A stretch of 9,505 nt of DNA from an uncultured delta proteobacterium (lineage in GTDB: Bacteria > Myxococcota_A > Polyangia > Polyangiales > Polyangiaceae), in NCBI GenBank assembly GCA_903893335.1, contig CAITLX010000310.1, positions 1 through 9,505 of the forward strand. Direction: 5' to 3'. This document shows positions 1-5,291 of this stretch, one piece after another. A program made the translations under genes and the position numbers. Position 1 is the first letter of the stretch. Every line of letters begins with the position of its first letter. The notes beneath the pieces are model-generated. The model was not told the DNA's origin. It saw only the letters and a list, made by a program, of their open reading frames with translations, and ran no database searches.

Positions 1-500
1 CCGCGCGCATCGAGGCGCTGCTCGACGAGCTGCTCAAGCTCGCGCGCATCGAGGCGCGCGGCGTCGAGACCCCGGTCGACGTCGATCTCGCGGCCGCGGC
101 GCGCGCGGCCGTCGAGGGCGCCCTCGACCGCGGCGCGCAGGTCGAGCTGCGCGTCGAGGGCGACGCGGTCGTACGCGGGGACGCCGCGTGGCTCGCGCGC
201 GCGGTGGAGAACCTCGTCGACAACGCCGTCGTCCACGGCGAGGCGGGGCGCCCCGTCCGCGTCACCCTTCGCCGCGAGGGGGGGCAGGTCGTCCTCGCGG
301 TCACGAGCGCGGGCGCCGTCCCGCCGCACGTCCGCGCGCGCCTCTTCCGCCGCTTCGTCACGACCCGCGCCGACCGGGGCGGCACGGGGCTCGGACTCGC
401 CATCGTGCGGGCGGTCGCCGCGTCGCACGGCGGGCGCGCCGAGCTCGTCCGCCCGGGCCCCCCCGAGGTCGAATTCCGCCTGCGCCTCCCGGCGCCCTGA
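1..500 (+). CDS. Sensor histidine kinase, C-terminal part (5' end outside window)
   Basis: This is the ATP-binding half of a two-component sensor kinase; the protein would autophosphorylate a histidine and pass the phosphate to a response regulator. The frame is open from the left edge (first full codon at 3) to TGA at 498-500, giving 165 visible residues. The first residues (LDELLKLARIEA) resemble the end of the second HisKA dimerisation helix; the phospho-accepting histidine is upstream of the window. The HATPase_c domain then shows an N box (RAVENLVDNA, nt 198-227), an F box (RLFRRF, nt 339-356) and a clear G2 box (RGGTGLGLAIVR, nt 375-410). The G1 position reads VTSAGAVPP (nt 300-326) in place of the usual DxGxG, so the aspartate that contacts adenine and both glycines are substituted. 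A GTG at 204 could start a short frame, but it lies inside the N box and is not the real start. Sensor domain, partner regulator and signal cannot be seen. Confidence 0.9.
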   Translation, partial: ARIEALLDELLKLARIEARGVETPVDVDLAAAARAAVEGALDRGAQVELRVEGDAVVRGDAAWLARAVENLVDNAVVHGEAGRPVRVTLRREGGQVVLAVTSAGAVPPHVRARLFRRFVTTRADRGGTGLGLAIVRAVAASHGGRAELVRPGPPEVEFRLRLPAP

Positions 501-523
501 CGCCCCCCGGGCCCCGCTCGAAG

Positions 524-552
524 TTGCGACCGGCGGGCAACCCCGCTATAGC
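524..552 (+). promoter_or_regulatory. Putative sigma-70-type promoter for yajC-secD-secF
   Basis: In the 73-bp gap between the kinase and yajC there is a -35-like TTGCGA (524-529) and a -10-like TATAGC (547-552), separated by the optimal 17 nt. Each matches the consensus at four of six bases, and TATA is a rare A+T patch in this region. Transcription would begin near 558-560, leaving a leader of about 15 nt before the yajC GTG. The position suggests that the sec cluster is transcribed separately from the kinase gene. This rests on pattern only; no activator or operator site is evident. Confidence 0.45.
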
Positions 553-573
553 CGCCCACCCCTGAGATAGGCC

Positions 574-987
574 GTGAACATCCTCGCCCTCCAGCCGCAA
601 GGCACAGTCCCGCCCGCAGGCGGCGCGCCGACGACCACGTCGAGCACCGCGCAGCCCTCGACGCCCGCTTCCTCACCCTCGTCCTCGCAGACGCCGGGGG
701 GCCAGCTGTTCTTCATGCTGGCCATGATCGTTCCTCTGTTCCTCGTGATGTGGCTCACATCGCGGTCGCAGACGAAGAAGCAGAAGGAGCTCGAGGCCAA
801 GCTCAAGAAGGGCGACCGCGTCGTCACCCAGTCGGGCCTGGTCGGCAAGCTCCTCGAGATCGGCGCCGGTCGGCACGTCAAGATCGAGATCGCCCCGGGG
901 GTGAAGGTCGACATGCTCCGCACCGCCATCGTCGGGCTCGACACCGAGGACGCCGCTCCCGGCGTCGTCGCCCCCGACAAGAAGTGA
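574..987 (+). CDS. yajC: Preprotein translocase subunit YajC
   Basis: YajC is a small inner-membrane partner of SecD and SecF that associates with the SecYEG translocon. The 137-residue product has a short N-terminal stretch rich in Pro, Ser, Thr and Ala (residues about 8-43), one membrane segment (about 45-62, from LFFMLAMIVP on), and a cytoplasmic domain with the family signature KKGDRVVTQSGLVGKLLEI followed by VKVDMLRTAIVGL. E. coli YajC is 110 residues; the extra length is mostly the Pro/Ser/Thr-rich N-terminus. The start is GTG at 574, preceded by only a weak ribosome-binding site (GAGATAGG, 564-571). The first in-frame ATG (715) is inside the membrane segment and would destroy it, so GTG is preferred. 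The gene is first in a tight cluster: its stop is 6 nt before secD. Identity is secure from both motifs and context. Confidence 0.93.
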   Translation: MNILALQPQGTVPPAGGAPTTTSSTAQPSTPASSPSSSQTPGGQLFFMLAMIVPLFLVMWLTSRSQTKKQKELEAKLKKGDRVVTQSGLVGKLLEIGAGRHVKIEIAPGVKVDMLRTAIVGLDTEDAAPGVVAPDKK

Positions 988-993
988 CGGGCG

Positions 994-3096
994 ATGGACA
1001 CCAGCCTCCAGTACGTCTTTGGCGGGGTGGCCGCGCTGAGCTTGCTCGGCGTGTGGCGCTCCAAGCACCGGGTGGCGTTCCTCCTCGCGGTGCTCTCGTT
1101 CCTCGCGGCGGCGACGGCCGCGCACTACCACGCGTTCTGGGTGACCGTGAGCTTCGCGCTCGGCGGCATCTGGTCGCTCGTCGGCGCCCTGCCGGTGATG
1201 GACCTCGCCTGGCGCGCCAAGACGGGCTTCGTCCTCGCGATCGGCCTGCTCGCGGCGCTGTCGGTGTGGCCGACGGTCGAGTCGGTGTCCGGCGGCATGG
1301 TCCCGTGCCCGGCCTACCTGAGCGAGAACATCGATTTCCGCATCGTCGCGGGCCTCGATCTCCGCGGCGGCCTGCGCCTCGTCTACACCGTCGACGTCGA
1401 GGAGGCGATCAAGGACAAGCGCGATCGCTACTACGACGACATGCGCCAGCAGCTCGCCACCGAGCTCGGCATCCACTCCGGCGACAAGCCCGCGACCCGC
1501 GAGGAGTTCGTCAAGCTGGCCGAGAAGGTGCGCGTCGAGAAGCCGCGCGACAACGTCGCGCTGCTCCAGCTCACCTTCGCCGACGCGGCCGACGTCGCGA
1601 AGATCGACGAGAAGTTCCTCCGCCGCTTCGCCGGCGAGATGGCGATGCAGCGCACGGGCGACGCGAAGGTGGTCACCTTCAAGATCCGCAGCGACGTCGA
1701 GTCGTCGATCCGCGAGCGCGCCGTCAACCAGGCCAAGGACACCATCGGCCGCCGCGTCGACGAGCTCGGCCTGCGCGAGGCCGCCGTCAACGTGCGCGAC
1801 GAGGACATCATCATCGAGGTCCCCGGCGAGGACGAGAAGACGTTCAAGGAGATCCGCGAGATCATCGGCCAGACGGCCCGGCTCGAGTTCAAGATCTTGG
1901 ACGACCCGGCCGACTTCTTCGCCGCCGTCGCGCGCCAGTCGAGCGACGACGAGCTCGAGAAGCACCCCGAGACCAAGGGCATCACCGTCGGCAACGTCGA
2001 GGGCGGCGTGTCGGTGGGCGCGGGCCAGACGAAGAACCTGCACTACGCGCGCGTCGTCTCGCAGCCCGGCGAGTCGATGAAGGACGCGAAGAAGCGCCTG
2101 CAGGAGTGGGTCCAGACGCTCAACGTGCCCGACGACCACGAGGTCGGCTACGGCATCGTCTACGACTCGAACCCCGAGACGCTGCAGCCGAAGGAAGTCG
2201 GCTGGCGCACGTACTACCTCTGGAACAAGGCCGAGATCACCGGCGACATGCTGCGCGACGCGCAGGCCACGCCCGACCAGAGCGGTCGCGGCATCGGCAG
2301 CTGGTACGTCCAGCTCACGTTCACCGAGGCCGGCGGCGACCACTTCGAGGAGATCACGGCGGCCAACGTCAAGCGCCGCTTCGCCATCATCCTCGACAGC
2401 AAGATCGAGTCGGCGCCGGTCATCCAGCAGCGCATCGCGGGCGGCCGCGCGCAGATCACCCTCGGCGCGAGCGACACCGAGTCGCAGCTCGAGGAGGCGC
2501 GCAAGCTCGAGCTGGTGCTGCGCTCGGGCGCGCTGCCGGCCCCCATCTCGCCGTCCAACGAGCAGCGCATCGGCCCCTCGCTCGGCAAGGACGCCATCGG
2601 TCAGGGCGTCAAGGGCGCGCTCGCCGGCTCGCTGCTCGTGCTCATCTTCATGATCGCGTACTACCACCGCGCAGGAGCGGTGGCCGACGTGGCGGTGCTC
2701 TTCAACCTGCTGTTGCAGCTCGCGGTGCTCGCGAGCTTCGGCGCGTCGATGACGCTGCCGGGCATCGCGGGGCTCGCGCTGACCATCGGCATGGCGGTCG
2801 ACGCCAACGTCCTCATCAACGAGCGAATCCGCGAGGAGCTTCGCGCCGGCAAGAGCCCGCGCGCCGCCGTCGACGCCGGCTACGAGAAGGCGTTCAGCGC
2901 CATCCTCGACGGCCACGTGACGACGTTCATCTCCGGCCTCATTCTCGCCCAGTACGGCACGGGCCCCATCAAGGGCTTCGCCGTGACCCTCATCGTGGGC
3001 ATCCTCGCCAGCCTGTTCACGGGTGTCGTGTGCACGCGTCTGGTGTTCGACTGGTGGGTCCGTGGGCGCAGGCTCAAGACCCTCGACCTGGGCTGA
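994..3096 (+). CDS. secD: Protein translocase subunit SecD, with N-terminal membrane extension
   Basis: SecD is an RND-superfamily membrane protein that, with SecF, uses the proton gradient to pull preproteins out of SecYEG on the periplasmic side. The product is 700 residues (615 in E. coli). Residues 77-93 match the usual first membrane helix, followed by the conserved LDLRGGLRLVYTV (121-133), a large periplasmic region (about 94-539) and the C-terminal membrane domain starting near 541. The signature GMAVDANVLINERIREE (599-615) contains D603, equivalent to E. coli D519 in proton transport. Before the canonical first helix there are about 70 additional residues with about three hydrophobic stretches (7-21, 27-43, 48-66), so nearly all the extra length is N-terminal. 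The ATG at 994 lies 6 nt after the yajC stop with a poor ribosome-binding site (CGGG only 2 nt away), suggesting translational coupling. In-frame GTG codons at 1027 or 1072 are alternative starts that would shorten the extension. Confidence 0.96.
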   Translation: MDTSLQYVFGGVAALSLLGVWRSKHRVAFLLAVLSFLAAATAAHYHAFWVTVSFALGGIWSLVGALPVMDLAWRAKTGFVLAIGLLAALSVWPTVESVSGGMVPCPAYLSENIDFRIVAGLDLRGGLRLVYTVDVEEAIKDKRDRYYDDMRQQLATELGIHSGDKPATREEFVKLAEKVRVEKPRDNVALLQLTFADAADVAKIDEKFLRRFAGEMAMQRTGDAKVVTFKIRSDVESSIRERAVNQAKDTIGRRVDELGLREAAVNVRDEDIIIEVPGEDEKTFKEIREIIGQTARLEFKILDDPADFFAAVARQSSDDELEKHPETKGITVGNVEGGVSVGAGQTKNLHYARVVSQPGESMKDAKKRLQEWVQTLNVPDDHEVGYGIVYDSNPETLQPKEVGWRTYYLWNKAEITGDMLRDAQATPDQSGRGIGSWYVQLTFTEAGGDHFEEITAANVKRRFAIILDSKIESAPVIQQRIAGGRAQITLGASDTESQLEEARKLELVLRSGALPAPISPSNEQRIGPSLGKDAIGQGVKGALAGSLLVLIFMIAYYHRAGAVADVAVLFNLLLQLAVLASFGASMTLPGIAGLALTIGMAVDANVLINERIREELRAGKSPRAAVDAGYEKAFSAILDGHVTTFISGLILAQYGTGPIKGFAVTLIVGILASLFTGVVCTRLVFDWWVRGRRLKTLDLG

Positions 3097-3097
3097 C

Positions 3098-3102
3098 GGG
3101 AG
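3098..3102 (+). promoter_or_regulatory. Ribosome-binding site of secF
   Basis: GGGAG lies just after the secD TGA and 6 nt before the secF ATG at 3109. It fixes the secF start and implies independent ribosome entry, in addition to any coupling from secD. Confidence 0.65.
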
Positions 3103-3108
3103 CGATCG

Positions 3109-4347
3109 ATGGAGCTGTTCAAACCCGGCAAGCTGTATGACTTCATGGCGATCCGGAAGTACTGGATCACCTTCAGCCTCTCGGCGGTCGTCGTCTCTCT
3201 GCTCGCGCTCGTGTGGCCCGGGCCCAACTACGGGACCGACTTCAAGGGCGGCACCGAGATCGAGATCGCCTTCCACAAGCCGATCGACGCGGCCCTCGTG
3301 CGCTCGACCGTGCACAAGATCGGCTTCGACGCCCCCGACGTCGTCTCCGTCACCGACCCGGCGAACCCCAACCGGTTCATCGTCCGCGTGCAGGAGATCA
3401 CGGCCCTCGACGAGGCCAAGAAGGGCTCGATCTACTCGGCGCTCTGCGCCGCTCACCCGGGCGGCGGCGAGCCGCCGGCCGACCGCTGCCCCCCCGGCTC
3501 GCGCCCGACCGAGGTGAAGTTCAGCCCCGGCGGCGACAAGCTCTTCCTGCGCTACGACGCCGAGCCCTCGCTCGGCACCATCCGCCAGCAGCTCGCCAAC
3601 GTGCAGGGGCTCGAGCTCCGCCCCGGCGCGCACAACCCGCAGATCGTCAGCCCGCGCGACCACAAGGTCGAGGTGCAGCTCAAGTCCGAGGGCGACAAGC
3701 TGATGGATGGCCTGCGCCGTGAGCTCGGCGCCGACGCCGTCCCCGAGAACCCGCTGCGCGTCGAGTGGGTCGGCCCCAAGGCGGGCAAGCAGCTGCGCGA
3801 CGCAGCGGTCAAGAGCGTCGCCATCGCGATCGTCTTCATCATGGCCTACGTCGCGTTCCGCTTCGACCTGCGGTTCGCCCCCGGCGGCGTCGTGGCCCTC
3901 GTGCACGACGCGATGGTGGTCATCGGCGTCTTCACGCTGCTCCGCAAGGAGATCACCCTCTCGACCATCGCCGCGGTGCTCACGATCGTCGGCTACTCGA
4001 TCAACGACACCGTCGTCGTCTACGACCGCATCCGCGAGAACCTCGGCAAGCACCGGGGCAAGACCTTCGCGCAGATCATCAACCTGTCGGTCTCCGAGAC
4101 GCTGTCTCGAACCGTGCTGACCTCGGGCGCAACCCTGCTCAGCATCCTCGCGTTCTTCGTGTGGGGAACGGGCGTCATCAAGGACTTCGCGCTCGCGCTG
4201 CTCATCGGCATCGTCGCGGGGACGTACTCGTCCATCTACGTCGCGGCGCCGCTCACCGAGTGGATCGACCGCAAGTTCTTCGCCGACGCCGGCACCCAGA
4301 CCAAGCGGACGGCGCGCCCCATCAAGAAGGCCGGCGCCGTCGTCTGA
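3109..4347 (+). CDS. secF: Protein translocase subunit SecF, with enlarged periplasmic domain
   Basis: SecF pairs with SecD to form the proton-driven accessory complex of the Sec translocon. The 412-residue product (323 in E. coli) has a first membrane helix at about 18-36, the conserved GTDFKGGTEIEI (42-53), a periplasmic domain (about 37-234), and a membrane domain starting near 236. The motif SINDTVVVYDRIREN contains D300 and LSRTVLTSG contains R334; these correspond to E. coli D213 and R247 and keep the same 34-residue spacing. The stretch from GTDF to D300 is 258 residues against 164 in E. coli, so the whole size difference lies in the periplasmic domain or its boundary. The enlarged part includes a Gly/Pro-rich loop with C113 and C127, possibly a disulfide. 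The ATG is 12 nt after the secD stop with a good ribosome-binding site (GGGAG, 3098-3102, 6-nt spacing). The C-terminus is a short basic cytoplasmic tail. Confidence 0.96.
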   Translation: MELFKPGKLYDFMAIRKYWITFSLSAVVVSLLALVWPGPNYGTDFKGGTEIEIAFHKPIDAALVRSTVHKIGFDAPDVVSVTDPANPNRFIVRVQEITALDEAKKGSIYSALCAAHPGGGEPPADRCPPGSRPTEVKFSPGGDKLFLRYDAEPSLGTIRQQLANVQGLELRPGAHNPQIVSPRDHKVEVQLKSEGDKLMDGLRRELGADAVPENPLRVEWVGPKAGKQLRDAAVKSVAIAIVFIMAYVAFRFDLRFAPGGVVALVHDAMVVIGVFTLLRKEITLSTIAAVLTIVGYSINDTVVVYDRIRENLGKHRGKTFAQIINLSVSETLSRTVLTSGATLLSILAFFVWGTGVIKDFALALLIGIVAGTYSSIYVAAPLTEWIDRKFFADAGTQTKRTARPIKKAGAVV

Positions 4348-4400
4348 GGGGGGCCCCATTGACCCTCGACGCCCCGGCGCGCGATGCTCTCGGGCGATCG

Positions 4401-5228
4401 ATGCGACGCCCCCTCCTCCCCGTGCCGCTCGCGCTGCCTGCGCTCCTCGCGCTCGCCTGCGTGGCGATGTTCGCCGCCTGCTCCAGCTCGGATGCGACGT
4501 CGAGCACCGTGCAGCTCTCGCAGGGGTGCAACATCAACAGCGACTGCCAGTCGCCGCTGGTGTGCGCCTTCCGGCGCTGCCACTCGCAGTGCGAGGACTC
4601 GCGCGACTGTCCGTCGAGCCAGCTGTGCGTCGCGAGCGAGCGCCCGTTCCATGTCTGCCAGCTCACCGACGAGTCGAAGTGCACGCGCACGAGCGACTGC
4701 TCGGGCAGCCAGCTCTGCGGCGTCGATGGCGCGTGTCGCGACGGCTGCGCGACCGACCGCGACTGCCTCGGCGGCCAGAAGTGCGCGACCGGCACGTGCG
4801 CGGATGACGCCGAGCTCGACGACGCGGGCAAGCTGCCGGTCGACGGCGACGCGGCCACCGAGCAGACGGGCCAGCCCTGCGGCTTCGACACCGACTGCCC
4901 CGCGCCCTACGTCTGCCGCGCGGGCGTCTGCAACGACGCCTGCCACGCCGACGCCGACTGCCCGGCGGGGCGCGCGTGCATCGACCACGCCTGCAAGCCC
5001 GTCGTGTGCGGCGGGCAGACGCCCCCCGCCGACGGCGGCGGCAGCGCGTGCCAGTACGACTCGCAGTGCGAGGCGCCGCTGGTGTGCCGCGTGGGGCTCT
5101 GCAACTGCGAGTGCCTCGGCGACGGCGACTGCCCGGGCGGCGGGACGTGCATCGGCACGCGCTGCGACTACCCCGTGGCGCCGGTCGACGCAGGCGTGGA
5201 CGCGCCGGTCGACGCCGCCGTCGAGTAG
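4401..5228 (+). CDS. Cysteine-rich predicted lipoprotein with eight C-x5-C-x5-C-x4-C modules
   Basis: Not assignable to a named function. The 275-residue product starts with a lipoprotein signal: basic MRRP, a hydrophobic core (5-26) and a lipobox-like MFAAC with C27 as the likely lipidated residue, followed by SSSD. The mature part has eight four-cysteine modules arranged as four pairs: C43-C60/C64-C86, C94-C112/C116-C133, C160-C177/C181-C198 and C217-C234/C238-C255. Within a module the spacing is C-x5-C-x5-C-x4 or x5-C (x9 in the second), and pair members are separated by three residues. The residue before the second cysteine is Asp in seven of eight modules. C203 and C236 lie outside the pattern. 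An acidic linker (134-159) separates the halves, and the tail repeats VDA. Such Asp/Cys modules resemble disulfide-stabilised surface proteins common in myxobacteria. An upstream in-frame TTG (4359) with a GA-plus-G-run ribosome-binding site is possible but would add 14 residues including acidic ones before the signal, so ATG 4401 is preferred. The gene lies 53 bp after secF and may share its transcript. Confidence 0.82.
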   Translation: MRRPLLPVPLALPALLALACVAMFAACSSSDATSSTVQLSQGCNINSDCQSPLVCAFRRCHSQCEDSRDCPSSQLCVASERPFHVCQLTDESKCTRTSDCSGSQLCGVDGACRDGCATDRDCLGGQKCATGTCADDAELDDAGKLPVDGDAATEQTGQPCGFDTDCPAPYVCRAGVCNDACHADADCPAGRACIDHACKPVVCGGQTPPADGGGSACQYDSQCEAPLVCRVGLCNCECLGDGDCPGGGTCIGTRCDYPVAPVDAGVDAPVDAAVE

Positions 5229-5264
5229 CCGCTCGCCGGGCTCGCTCGAACTCGAGCCCAGCGG
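5229..5264. terminator. GC-rich hairpin between convergent genes, possible bidirectional terminator
   Basis: Immediately after the lipoprotein stop, CCGCT (5229-5233) pairs with AGCGG (5260-5264) and GGGCTCG (5238-5244) pairs with CGAGCCC (5253-5259). This gives a 12-bp stem with a 4-nt bulge (5234-5237) and an 8-nt loop (5245-5252). The hairpin fills most of the 46-bp gap and would also form in the minus-strand transcript just past its stop at 5275. There is no T-run on either side, so it is not a canonical intrinsic terminator. It could act as a GC-only terminator or as an RNA 3'-end stabiliser. Confidence 0.4.
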
Positions 5265-5291
5265 CGCGCCGCGGTCACTCGAACTCGAGCC
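5245..5291. repeat. 14-bp direct repeat at the convergent gene ends
   Basis: CTCGAACTCGAGCC occurs at 5245-5258 and again, identically, at 5278-5291, with a 33-bp offset. The second copy encodes the last codons of the minus-strand TamB-like gene (end of ...RLEFE). The first copy forms the loop and the 3' arm of the intergenic hairpin. It may be a small duplication of the gene end or chance in low-complexity GC-rich DNA. Confidence 0.6.

Noticed and set aside
750..3140. A 796-codon plus-strand frame overlapping secD
   Set aside because: Arg/Gly/Ala/Pro-rich translation with no domain; it is the out-of-frame shadow of secD.
673..4359. A 1228-codon open frame on the minus strand antisense to yajC-secD-secF
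   Set aside because: It is exactly opposite three well-recognised genes, its product is Asp/Arg/His/Leu/Val-rich with no domain, and such long antisense frames arise from strong GC bias at third positions.
3765..4400. Upstream extension of the lipoprotein frame across secF
   Set aside because: The extension overlaps secF in another frame, is Arg-rich, and buries the signal peptide; the gene starts at 4401.
4348..4400. Possible terminator between secF and the lipoprotein gene
   Set aside because: The run of G followed by CCCC has no loop and no T-tract follows; I see no stable stem with a terminator layout, so read-through is more likely.
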